Of a stretch of 45,139 nucleotides of DNA, positions 33,161-42,557 are shown one piece after another. Positions within the stretch are counted from its first letter, which is position 1; each line of letters starts with the position of its first letter. Below the pieces are notes generated by a model. The model was not told where the DNA came from and ran no database searches. It saw only the letters and a program-made list of their open reading frames with translations. The position numbers were made by a program, and so were the translations under genes. The DNA is from Chara braunii (taxonomy: Eukaryota > Streptophyta > Charophyceae > Charales > Characeae). The stretch spans positions 1,711,122 through 1,756,260 of the forward strand of contig BFEA01000140.1 of the NCBI GenBank assembly GCA_003427395.1. Direction: 5' to 3'.

Positions 33161-33501
33161 GTGTGACAGTCGCAAGAAGGTCGATGCTTCAGCCAGCACC
33201 CTTGCTCCGTCAGAGAGACGAATGAACCGGCGTTCTTCTCCCTCGTGTACAGCCGCCGTATTAAAAAAAGCCGCAAATCGGAGAAGATCCGGGCTCAGCC
33301 TTGGATGTTGCGCTTGCTGAATAGATGTGATATGTCCCCCTACTAATCACCTGTTCCGTAGAAAAGCTCATGGTGAAAGGGGAGAGAGAGAAGGTGAAGG
33401 TTGTCACTCTCCCACTCTGAAGTTGGAAGATGAGCCAAGAGGGGAGTCATACGGAGAGACAAGGAGAGGTCGAAGATAAAACACGTGGCGAATGATTGGC
33501 C
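33156..33501 (+). repeat. Long inverted repeat, left arm
   Basis: 346 bases that reappear inverted at 33734-34078 with roughly 95% identity by eye; most differences are transitions. The arm begins inside the integrase reading frame (LPWCDSRKKVD...), which runs on to a stop at 33320. Confidence 0.85.
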
Positions 33502-33733
33502 GTGAATGACCGAAATGGCCCACGACCGATAGGTCAGGAGCTATGAGACCCGAAATGGGAACGTTGGGCCTCGATGCCAGCATAAATTAGGGGACATCGT
33601 GCAAGTGAGGAAATGTGCTCATCAAGGCATCTAGCACCACGATTCTTCGGGCAATTCCGAGTAGTCAAACTTGGTCCTAACAGAGTGAACACGGTGCGCC
33701 TTGCCCCCGAGGTGACGGGAAGCTGATCAGCTA
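33502..33733 (+). pseudogene. Spacer of the inverted repeat: gypsy integrase C-terminal remnant
   Basis: Translated in pieces it reads GDIVQVRKCAHQGI and then FRVVKLGPNRVNTVRLAPEVTG, the small beta-rich C-terminal part of integrase seen in many Ty3/gypsy elements. It is on the plus strand like the rest of pol, so the inverted repeat was formed around it. Confidence 0.6.
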
Positions 33734-34078
33734 GGCCAATCATTCGCCACGTGTTTTATCTTCGATCTCTCCTTGTCTCTCCGTATGACTCCCCTCTTGG
33801 CTCATCTTCCAACTTCGGAGCGGGAGAGTGACAACCTTCACCTCTCTCTCTCCCCTTTCGCCATGAGCTTTTCTACGGAACAGGTGATTAGCAGGGGGAC
33901 ATATCACGTCTATTCAGCAAGCGCAACATCCAAGGCTGAGCCCGAATCTTCTCCGATTTGCGTCTTTTTTTAATACGGCGGTTGTACACGAGGGAGAAGA
34001 ACGCCGGTTCGTTCATCTCTCCGACAGAGCAAGGGTGTTGGCTGAAGCATCGACCTTCCTGCGACTGTCACGCCAAGA
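33734..34078 (-). repeat. Long inverted repeat, right arm
   Basis: Reverse complement of 33156-33501. The inner boundary GGCCAATCATTCGCC mirrors GGCGAATGATTGGCC at 33487-33501. Divergence begins abruptly after GTCACGCCAAG near 34078. 34079-34326 has no assigned gene. Confidence 0.85.
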
Positions 34079-34326
34079 GTCAGCCACGTGTCGGTTGTCA
34101 TCTCCTTCAACGACCATCTTACGACATTGCACGAAGGGACCCAGACGGGTATTCCTCAACAGTTGCGGATCTGGGCACGGGACCTTACGGGTACGTGGTC
34201 ATAGCTTTCAGTGCGGCCTAGAGACCGGGTCGTTGACACTTATGACGTCGACGTAAGCCATCTCCTCATCCATCAGACGGCGCTAGAGGTGTACATTCCC
34301 GAGCTTCTCCCTTTTGCACAGCCTCA

Positions 34327-35343
34327 ATGAACCAGCACCATCTCTCGACTTTCGGGCTCCCTTTAGATCTCCCTATTTTTTGGCAATCCACCACCGATGC
34401 CCATCTATCCTTCTGGATCGAACAGCTGGACGTGCCGATCCTGGAAGCAGCCACTTGGAGGGAGTGGTGGAACGCTTATGTGACACTCAACTTTTGCCTG
34501 ATCCGGATCATATTCCCCTTGGCTGAGCAACCAGTCGGGGCCGAGAAGGACGAGGTCCCCGACGATGAAGTGGAGCTGTTAGTAATCCACGTGTGGAGGT
34601 CAGATACGGAGAGCGAGTTGCTGGGGGGTTTGTTAAAAAAGGTGGGGATAGATCATCTGGAGCCAATTCCGGGTGAATTATTGGTGTTCCTGGCACAACT
34701 TCTCAACGATCTACTCAGCGTCCTCTCTCACTGCGCCGACTATCCTGCGCCGACCACTCTGACACAGACTCTAGCGCCACATCTGTTGTGGTCGCCTTGC
34801 TCTGAGATCGACGTCGACAATCGCTATTACCCATCATCGGGTAATTATATGATTCCAAACGACATAACCAATCTCGATCTCTGGCGTCCAATAGCAGCGC
34901 GAGAGAATGTAGAAGAGGAAGAAGAAGAGGAAGAGAAGAGCTTGAAGACAGAGTCCAGCGATCCCGACTATAGCGAGCACAGCGAGAGCGAGTCGGGAGG
35001 GCAAAGCGGCTCAAGCGAGCAGAGTGGGGAAGAGGACGAGGAAGCCTCACAAAAAATACGAGAAAAGGCGGAGAGGAAGCGGCCCGTGGAACAATCGGCC
35101 AGATTACCAATGCTGCTTTCCCAAGTCGATCCCACATTGGATCCGGAGCCACCACGGGAAGACTCTGGCGAGATGGCGTCACCGCTGCGGAGGGATCTAG
35201 CGGCAGACGAAGAAGAAGAAGCCCTTCACCGCCTCAATCCACTCCGCCACGGCCCGCCATTCACATACATGGAAATGCGGATGCTCGGGCTTCGTCCCCG
35301 GTCATTATCCTGTCGTCCCCTTGACTACCTCACCCTCCACTAA
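34327..35343 (+). CDS. Unrecognised 338-codon ORF with acidic/Ser-rich middle
   Basis: ATG at 34327; the frame is open from 34246. The N-terminal half (to about residue 200) looks globular and Trp-rich (FWQSTTDAHLSFWIEQLDVP, TWREWWNAYVTLNF, LLVFLAQLLNDLLSVL). A strongly acidic, Ser-rich stretch follows (EEEEEEEE at about 199, then SEHSESESGG). A basic segment KIREKAERKRP and a Pro/Arg-rich end with YMEMRMLGLRPRSL close the frame. The TAA at 35341 is followed in frame by 140 further sense codons to 35763. It lies downstream of the gypsy integrase on the same strand, so it could be an additional ORF of a retroelement, a gag-like protein, or a host exon. I do not recognise a family. Confidence 0.5.
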   Translation: MNQHHLSTFGLPLDLPIFWQSTTDAHLSFWIEQLDVPILEAATWREWWNAYVTLNFCLIRIIFPLAEQPVGAEKDEVPDDEVELLVIHVWRSDTESELLGGLLKKVGIDHLEPIPGELLVFLAQLLNDLLSVLSHCADYPAPTTLTQTLAPHLLWSPCSEIDVDNRYYPSSGNYMIPNDITNLDLWRPIAARENVEEEEEEEEKSLKTESSDPDYSEHSESESGGQSGSSEQSGEEDEEASQKIREKAERKRPVEQSARLPMLLSQVDPTLDPEPPREDSGEMASPLRRDLAADEEEEALHRLNPLRHGPPFTYMEMRMLGLRPRSLSCRPLDYLTLH

Positions 35344-35766
35344 CTCGAACACCGTCCCGCTTTCCCTCTCAGCTGGCACCCCTTCCCGCCTTCCCTATTC
35401 TATCAACTCTACTCCACCCGACTCATCGCCACCGTCTTCCCGCATCCAACCACCCGCTCTCTCGTAACCTTCTTTCAACTCCATATCCTTCTCTTTAGCG
35501 TAGTGTGGCATAATATAAAAGTCTACTGTATAATCACAGGGACTATCCCCGCGTGCCACGATTACGAAGAATTTCGCGCCTCCATCCCCTGCACCCTTTG
35601 CACCCTCGATCCCGACTACCTGGCCTCGCTTCCACATCAGGATCACCGGTTCCCCCGCCTTTATCGCACCATCCACTATACTCAGCTCCCCACCGGAGAT
35701 CGAGAGCTTACGCTTCCTACCCCCGCTTCCTCAACCACCCTCCTCCCCCTCCTCCGATCATAAGGC
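35344..35766 (+). CDS. In-frame continuation of the preceding ORF after a TAA
   Basis: The same frame stays open from 35344 to the TAA after LLRS, with GTIPACHDYEEFRAS, CTLCTLDPDYLASLP and RLYRTIHYTQLPTGDRE. The pyrimidine-rich strand lowers the number of chance stops, so the openness is only moderate evidence. It may be the C-terminus of the same protein lost by one nonsense change, or noncoding. No family recognised. Confidence 0.3.
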
Positions 35767-37430
35767 TCCCATTCCCTCATAACGGATAGATCCGGGGCAG
35801 AGCTTACACGTGTCATATGGATGACATCCACACTCTTATCATAGGGTAATTGGTATGTGTAAGCTCGACATCACATGATGCTGCTTCTGTCTCTTTCTTC
35901 AGCGGGATCGCTGGGAGTTGTGTGTGCAAGCGGGAGCTGGCACAAGATTGGTCACATATGTGACGATCTGCTTTTTGTAAACTCGCGCTTTTCTGCACGA
36001 CGCTATCTCGGGGGTTCATCAGAAGGGCCCGCCCAATTGCATGAATGCCCCCGTCTCCCTTTTTTTGACAGGGTTGGGCCCCATGGCAGTTGGTAACTGA
36101 TCACGCCTTAGCGAGCGCGAAAATAATTGTTGTCGTAGCTTCTTTGTTGTTCTACTATAAGTGGGGAAGGGAACTTTGGAGCAATCATCGCGCGGGAGAA
36201 ATCTTTGTAAATTTTGAAATACGAGGGATTACGGGAATTAGGACTTTGTGGGCATCATAATTTGTCACGGATTTTTGCTGCTGCTGTAACTACATAGTGC
36301 TCCCTAGTTGCGCGTGCATTGTTGCGTCCTGCCCTGCGCTCTCAATCCACCACGCCTAAATTCTAATTGCAACTGTAATCTCTTCTTGCTCCTTCTTGGC
36401 GAGCGCGGGTGTAACTGTAATCCTCTCCTTCTTGATCCCTTTCCGCGCAAAAAATTTACACTTCTTTTTTGTCTATCTCATTAGCCAAAAGGTTGTATGA
36501 CTGGATCAATGAGTGGAAAGTGGCTACGTCCCCCATGCCGCAGCCCAATCATGCAGTTGTAGGCATTTCCTTCTTCTCTTTCTCATCTCGCTTTAGCGTA
36601 ATTCAGAATTATCTCGCGCAAATACGGAGTGCTATAAATTTTGTAAGCACGATTAACTCACTCTCTAATCTACACTTGGGAGTTAGCGAGGTCGAAAGGA
36701 TCACCTAACGAGCGGAGACAGAACGGTGAGTAGGGAGTTGGGCAATCCACCGAGTTGGTGCTGGGTATGCGGGGCTGACGTGTGACCGCGAAGGACTGTG
36801 GCACACCGGCGAACTTGGCTTGCATGTTCGGACTAAACGGGACGACAACTTCAATTTGTTTGTAGGTGCGAGGCAGCGGACTCCCTGCATCGTGGGAACT
36901 TTGAGAGAGAAAGAGAGAGAGAGAGCGGTGTGTTGAAGTGGTGTTATCTCTATGCATCCTCTGTATAATTTTCATTTTTGGTTTCGACCATCTTCGTTTG
37001 CGACACTCTCGAATTTTCCTTTTCTTGGTTGATGTGTGAATTATCTTTATTTCCCTCATTTCTTCCTTTTCAGTACAGAATGTATGACGATCGTGATGAT
37101 TGATTGTTTGCTTGAATGACTCAAAAGCATGGAGGGTTGTCAATCGCCTAGCCGGGGAATTATGATATGCATAAAAGCAGGTGTTTGAAAGATGTATGGA
37201 ACCCGACCCCCTTTATCCGCCCATGTTTCTGTGTATGTAACACCGATCGATTGTTTGTTTTCTTGCGTTAAGCCTATAGCGATGGACATCTGAAGCGAGC
37301 GAATATTTTTCCCTCGCTTTTTCCTTCTACCTATAAGATTATGAATGTTGCATCAAACGGTTGTCTAATTTGCATCAAGTATGAGGGTATCAACTCTTCA
37401 TAGTAATACCAGGAGTAGATTAAATGTGTG
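35767..37430. other. Region without recognisable gene
   Basis: About 1.6 kb of moderately AT-rich sequence. A reverse frame of 157 codons (36670-37143) starts at a TTG and is low-complexity in part. A short GA run lies at 36902-36925. I see no transposon motif or RNA gene. Confidence 0.5.
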
Positions 37431-37499
37431 TGTAGCAAATTAGCTCGAATTCTGTTGAAGATAGATCATGTGTACGCACGTATACGAATGACATCCAAC

Positions 37500-37890
37500 A
37501 TGACAGTCATCACGTATACGCATGTCTGCATGACTTGTCCCCAACCCGATCGCGCTTGGTACACACGCATGAATGGGCTAAGTCATTTTTGCAAAATATG
37601 GACGTCAACATTCCATTCTGGATCACCGATCGTGCCTGTTTAAGGGACCCCGAGTACTGAGAATACTGTGAACGCGAACAACTCCTCCGTTGGTTGAACT
37701 TAAGGATCCCGGCCTATCCCTCCCAAACCGAGAATGATTGCCTATGTGCCTGGGACTCCCAGAGGGCCATCGGGCGGAATTCCCGAATCCCGGATTACCT
37801 TGACACCCGTAACCACCAGTACTACATAACACCGGGATTCGTCGCTATTGAAACCAACTTCCCTCCGTCATACCTCCTTCTCCCTTAACA
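37500..37890 (+). pseudogene. Unrecognised coding-like stretch with one internal TGA
   Basis: One frame reads EWAKSFLQNMDVNIPFWITDRACLRDPEY, a TGA at 37658, then EYCEREQLLRWLNLRIPAYP, AWDSQRAIGRNSRIPDYLDTRN and YYITPGFVAIETNFPP, to a TAA at 37886. The regular mix of residues on both sides of the TGA looks like protein. The FW...LRDPEY...W pattern loosely recalls the 34327 ORF, but I cannot claim homology. Coding-like pieces continue to about 38270 in other frames. Confidence 0.35.
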
Positions 37891-38698
37891 TAATCTAACG
37901 GTCGTCCCCTAGGAGTCGATAGCCCCCTACTGGCCCCGGAGGCCATGCTCTGAGTGGCAGCAGTACAACGAACCCGTTCCGAAGCTGAGCGTCGGGAACA
38001 CAGTCTCCGGTTGAGGCCATCCACGTCAGATTCTGAAATTTGTGAAACCCGTCGGCGACAAGTGTTTGCATAGAGAGACACCCATTGCGTTTCCTCGGTA
38101 GACCGAGTACGAACCCGCCCCCGGTGGCGAAGCCGACGAACTTAGCCGCTCGATCCTGAGAAGGGCAAAACCGAAAATCTGGTCTTGCGCTGAATCACTC
38201 GCATTTTTGTCGTTGAAACTTGGCAACGGAGATCTCAGTTCCGACTTGGGACTCCACCCCTACTTTCCTTAAATCCTTGGCACACCCTTACTTCACACTT
38301 CTGGGCCCCCTCCCACTCCGAAAACAGGAAGTCGCGCAGGGCGTGAGGTTGGGCGTCACAGCATGAGAAAGACCAGCAAGGGCGGCCTCCCAAAAGGGAT
38401 TAAAAGCTAGTTTCTCATGATCAGACAAATATTGATGGTTTGATCCCCTTGCACCCGCTCACTGACTTCCCAGACCCCTTCCCCCCTCATAGTCTGTTGC
38501 TGGTAGCTCTGAAATGGTATGGGGCCAGCTGAGATGCTACATTTAAAGGGATGCGGCGTGCTAGGAACGTAGGAAAAGGACAGGCGCGCAGTAGCAGGGT
38601 GTGGAGTTACCAATAGCAAGCCATTCCTTTTTTTCCAACTCTAAGGTCATAGCCCTTCGGGGCACTGTTTCATCATGGTTTTTAAAGGATGTGTGGTA

Positions 38699-38757
38699 TG
38701 GGATGCGGGACCCAGTTTCCAGCAGGTGATGCTCCTTACCAATAGATTGGAGCTAGT
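38699..38757 (+). mobile_element. Hairpin short element (copy 10)
   Basis: TGGGATGCGGGACCCAGTTTCC, AGCAGGTGATGCTCCTTACC and AATAGATTGGAGC follow the family; no A tail. 37890-38690 otherwise shows no clear gene. Confidence 0.6.
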
Positions 38758-38849
38758 GGCGAGGGTACTATCGGGGGCACTCGTATCACCCTCGACAGTA
38801 GCCAAAGCTCGGGTTTCTTTCCAAAAAAAAGGAACTCCCGCATAGTTTT

Positions 38850-39395
38850 TTCCCAAAAAAAGGGGTAACTTCAAAAGGTTGTCCTTTAACAGGTCCTGCC
38901 TGGCTGCCCCCCTCTTTCCTGGTTGGAGCGGGTGGAGCTTCGTCCGAGGCGAGGTCAAGTAGCAGTCTTCCACCTATGTAACTGGGTCGGTTCTAGTGGT
39001 GGTGGCCAAGGCCAGCCTACAGATCTGTTCTAAAGCCAATTCTTTCCATGGGATGGCTGGGGAAAGTATGAGTCTTTGAGCAGTTGGATTGCTAGGGCCT
39101 TGGTTCATGAGGTGGGGTCCAAGAGCACCGCCCCTCCTTCGGTTTTAGGCTGAATGTCGGTGTCCCAAGCTATGCTGCTCACGACATTGTGTTTTTCATA
39201 TCCCTCCGCCAGAGAAATGCCGCAACTTGTCCCTTGATGCTTCTGGATGCCCCCTTATGGAGACTCCACAGGGCCGATTTATACCAGATGGAGGATAGCA
39301 ATATATTATTGATGACTGAGGGGGCACACACAGAAATGCACACGACTTCAAAATCATGTACACAGTCCGCAGAGACAGTAAACAACAATAATGAC
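38850..39395 (-). pseudogene. LINE G internal fragment
   Basis: The minus strand encodes VINNILLSSIWYKSALWSLHKGASRSIKGQVAAFLWRRD, then SIAWDTDIQPKTEGGA-like residues and VEDCYLTSPRTKLHPL with GAARQDLLKD. This is the thumb-to-linker region of the same LINE family (compare WYKSAIWAL, FLWRG, PLTWLENRAW). Both ends are missing. Confidence 0.7.
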
Positions 39396-39522
39396 CCGCA
39401 CTGCGGGATGTCAGATAGGAAAAATTAACATCATAGGAGTTCCCATCCCGTTGTCTCCCAGCTTCGTACCCGCCAATCCTATGATCCGCCAATCATACCG
39501 TCATACCCGACAAAAAGAAGTG

Positions 39523-39580
39523 GTAGCTGTACGAGTAGCTGCGACTACCGCGAACGGTAGTCGAGCCAAACGACAGCTAC
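39523..39580 (-). other. Stable hairpin just 3' of the PLE frame
   Basis: CGACTACCG (39542-39550) and CGGTAGTCG (39555-39563) form a perfect 9-bp stem around a 4-base loop, which is TTCG on the PLE sense strand. Outside it, GTAGCTGT (39523-39530) pairs with ACAGCTAC (39573-39580). It lies 90-150 bases downstream of the last PLE stop, in its 3' untranslated position. Confidence 0.6.
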
Positions 39581-39671
39581 CTGAAGTCCAGCTGTTTAGA
39601 GAGGATGAACTAGTAGCCGGTAAAAGCTATATACTACCCGACCTCCTACACTTACTCGTAGGACGTTAAAG

Positions 39672-39965
39672 CTATGCGAAGTGTCTTATGAGGTCCGCGG
39701 TCAACTGCCAGACCGGGCCCCTTCTGACTGCAAAATTATCCAGTACCCTTAGGAGAAGTTCCAGAGGGTAGGCCTTCCAAAGATAATAAATCTTGAGAAG
39801 CATCACTTGGCTTGGAATCTTATGTTGCAGGGAGGAATTTGCGTCGATCATGTGTAGCCAACCGACAACAACAGCGGCCTTCTGGCTACGACCGGACCAG
39901 GACATATAATCCTGGTCTGCTCTGATTGACAAGTCCAGTCCCTGTACCAGGTCAGATTCGTTTCA
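39672..39965 (-). pseudogene. PLE C-terminal RT extension beyond an in-frame UGA
   Basis: This continues the RT frame after UGA at 39965-39963. It reads NESDLVQGLDLSIRADQ, KAAVVVGWLHMIDANSS, LLKIYYLWKAYPLELLLRVLDNF, and ends at a TAG at 39674-39672. The helical, hydrophobic character and unbroken frame suggest it is the thumb/C-terminal part of the same protein. UGA may be a nonsense mutation (for example CGA to TGA) or a recoded codon. Confidence 0.6.
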
Positions 39966-41906
39966 CACTCTTTGAAAACAGCCCAAAAAAGGTTGCCTGT
40001 CCTCAATCTTCAGTGAGCAACCCAAGAATTCCCAACCCCCATACCCCTCGTCAGTCCTTTTCAGGAATAGGGTCCGGGGGTAGCATTTTTCAAAACGTCC
40101 TCGAATACGGGCCGCTTGGAGATAAGACATACGATCGTTCTTTTTGCAAATCAGAAAAAAAGATACATCATCCATGAGGTGAATGCCATGAACCATACTA
40201 TGCATTCCTCCTAAGGTTTCCAAAAAGCACCATTCTGAGTACGCACACAGTATGCATGCCAATGGAGGGCTCATACTGCTGCCCATGGGGATACTCAGCT
40301 CCTGCTTAAGAAGCATACCCAATGCTTTGGTATACGTGGTACTAAGACTAAAGCTAACATACTCGGATAGCATACCAAAATTAATCTCCTTCCATCCCAA
40401 GTCCTTGTATCCTTTGAAGACTAAGGCACCCTTCCCTCTCGGATTTACCCACACACTCTGTCTCCCTTTCTGTTCGTGCCAGTCAATAAGCCAGTGAAGG
40501 GCTTCAAGGATCGAAACGTGGGGAAGGCGGAAGAACATATCCTTGATGTCATACGAGGCTCCCATTATCTCCACGTGGCGTCCTTGTCTCCCTGCAGCAC
40601 AGTTTATCTTTTTAATCCTAGCAGCAAGATGGCCAACACATTTCAGATTAAAGTGCAAATTACCCGGGAGAGCATCCAACAAACCAATTAAGCCCTTAGC
40701 GATCATCCTTCCTGCGGACACGCGTGGTTCGCTAAAAGTAGGACAAATCAGTCGAAAACGTCCCAAGTCCTTATGCTTGGGAATGGCGTACCCATCGCCA
40801 ACCGTTCCTTTGCATTGCCATCGCCCTAGGGGGTGAAATTTGAAAGCGCGGTAGGTTACGCGAATATCGTCCAAAATTTGTGTCTCAGATGCAGATACCA
40901 CAACATATCCATTGCTTCGCACAAAAAGGTCATGCATAGCCTCATGATACAGTCTAGGGCATAGGATAATAGTTTTACCAGGGTTCCGATCTGCAGGGCA
41001 CAGAACCAAGCCCTCAAACAACCTTCCAAATTTTCGCACATCTTCAACATTCATCTCCTCTGGTCTCTCATTAGTCCTATTCATACATGCAGTGGCCTCA
41101 TCGACTCCGATCTTCACTCGATCACTTCCCCCAATCTTCCAACTTTCCATAGCTTGCATCAGTTCCGCACTCAATAGATCAGCTCTGCATGTCGTAGAAG
41201 CCCTCGGAATATTGCAAGCATTGTGCATAAACTTAGGGACGCGTGGATCTTCCAAAATCCGACACCTCACATGTCCGTTCACCTTCGGCAGCGGCACATC
41301 AGCACAAGTACAGGCTGAAACATCCCGGCGTGCGTAACGTCGGTGATTGTGTAAGACGTCAGCGACAGATGGATTCTTAGTCCATACTATCATAACCTTC
41401 CGCTTAAGAGTTGTACGGACTGAGGTAGGTAGATTCAGTCCATCAATCTTCGCTTCCAAGAACATTCGCACACCCCCTAAACTGACTCGATCATCATATT
41501 GTATTCTAGCTACTAGAGTACGTTGAAAGTCAAACCCATAACCTTCTCTAATTGCACCATTGATGATTCGTCGTAATAGAGTTCTAGTGCTTTTTCTCCC
41601 AAAATCCTCAATAATAGGCGACAATCCCACCAAAAAATCCAAATCACGTTTCGAGGCGAAAGGTCGTTTGGTTTTGTTTTTTAGCAAGGAGATGAGATAA
41701 CGTTTGTCTTTACCATTGATGGCTCTCCATCTCCAAAGGTTTACTACAGACAAACTCCCACCCTGCTCCAAAAATGATTTGCAATTACGTAAAAGGCAAG
41801 ATTTACCTGCGCATAGAACGAAAGTTTGACCGAATTGACGTTTAAGTTTTTTCCAACCATCGAACCAGGTGTTACCCCCTGTGGAGGTCAACGTGAAACT
41901 TCTTAC
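39966..41906 (-). CDS. Penelope-like element reverse transcriptase
   Basis: About 645 codons with no stop. The N-terminal part (residues 1-300, counted from a TTG at 41891) includes SACTCADVPLP, a C-x-C motif near residues 194-196, and EDPRVPKFMHNACNIP. RT fingers follow (IPKHKDLGRFRLICPTFSEP, 371-390). Motif A is YDIKDMFF (447-454), motif B IPMGSSMSPPLACIL (534-548) and the catalytic box HLMDDVSFF (571-579); both Asp are present. The order and the MGSxxSP and xxDD boxes fit Penelope-like RTs, which prime at exposed DNA ends. No ATG lies at the head: the frame comes from the GIY-YIG part upstream through a single UAG at 41909-41907, implying one polyprotein. The ORF looks recent or selected. 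Confidence 0.85.
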
Positions 41907-42557
41907 CTATCGTTCATCTTGCTCCAAAAGCAAACTAATCAGTCGCACACTACTTCGCTTATCCCTATTGACACGCAAATTTACAATCTCAATACCTTCA
42001 GTGAACTTACCCTTCTTCTTACCAGAGCTCTTCTTCCTTTCCCGCTTACCTTTCCTATCCCGTCGACTATTAGTTTTCCGTAGACCTGACGAGTTAAGCA
42101 CAGGGCACCAGCGCTTAATATACACAGATTTGATAGCCGTCAGGTCATCGGCGGGTGACTTTACCAAAGGTAACAAAACGTAGCTATCCTTACCAAAGAT
42201 GCGTAACCAGCGATTAAAATGACAGGCAGCACCTTCATTACTGCTACGGTTCCGGTGCTCACTCCACCTAACATCAATATCTCTCTCAGTTTTTCCGATA
42301 TACACAGATTTACAAAACGGCGAGATTCCTACGTACACACACCCATCCCCCCTCCCTATGCCCTCGTCACTTCCCAGACAAAGTTTATTCCAATCGCCAA
42401 CAAAGTTATCACCCCAAGGTAAGCATCCACGTGTCACTAGAGCGAAAACCACCCAACGTAGGTTAGTCTCCAATTCACCATCTACATGAGGACTCAACTC
42501 ACGCTTATGGATAAGCTCACGACAAATCGACCAGAGCTCACATGTTCGCAGAGCACA
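41907..42557 (-). CDS. PLE GIY-YIG endonuclease, N-terminal to RT
   Basis: Same frame as the RT. Directly after UGA (42560-42558) it reads CALRTCELWSICRELIHKRE. The nuclease core follows: CVYVGISPFCKSVYIGKTERD (VYV...YIG spacing as in GIY-YIG), DVRWSEHR with the conserved Arg and a nearby His, and AIKSVYIKRWCPVLNSSG. In the last, the usual metal-binding Glu position appears as Lys (about residue 123, counted from the TTG at 42497). A strongly basic linker (SRRDRKGKRERKK, GKKKGKF) joins it to the RT and could be a nuclear localisation signal. In classical PLEs the GIY-YIG domain is C-terminal; here it precedes RT, as reported for the permuted Chlamys/Naiad-type elements. It ends at UAG 41909-41907. 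Confidence 0.8.
   Translation of the reverse strand, partial: CALRTCELWSICRELIHKRELSPHVDGELETNLRWVVFALVTRGCLPWGDNFVGDWNKLCLGSDEGIGRGDGCVYVGISPFCKSVYIGKTERDIDVRWSEHRNRSSNEGAACHFNRWLRIFGKDSYVLLPLVKSPADDLTAIKSVYIKRWCPVLNSSGLRKTNSRRDRKGKRERKKSSGKKKGKFTEGIEIVNLRVNRDKRSSVRLISLLLEQDER

Noticed and set aside
35996-36026. Possible hammerhead (minus CTGATGA ... CGAGATAGCGTC)
   Set aside because: No stem II can form between CTGATGA and GAGA, and the core is altered.
36670-37143. Minus-strand 157-codon ORF
   Set aside because: TTG start, partly low complexity, no recognisable motif; kept only as unassigned sequence.
37930-38010. 5S-rRNA-like or tRNA-like string (GAACCCGTTCCGAAGCTGAGCG)
   Set aside because: No consistent 5S helices or promoter boxes around it; the resemblance is to a few bases only.
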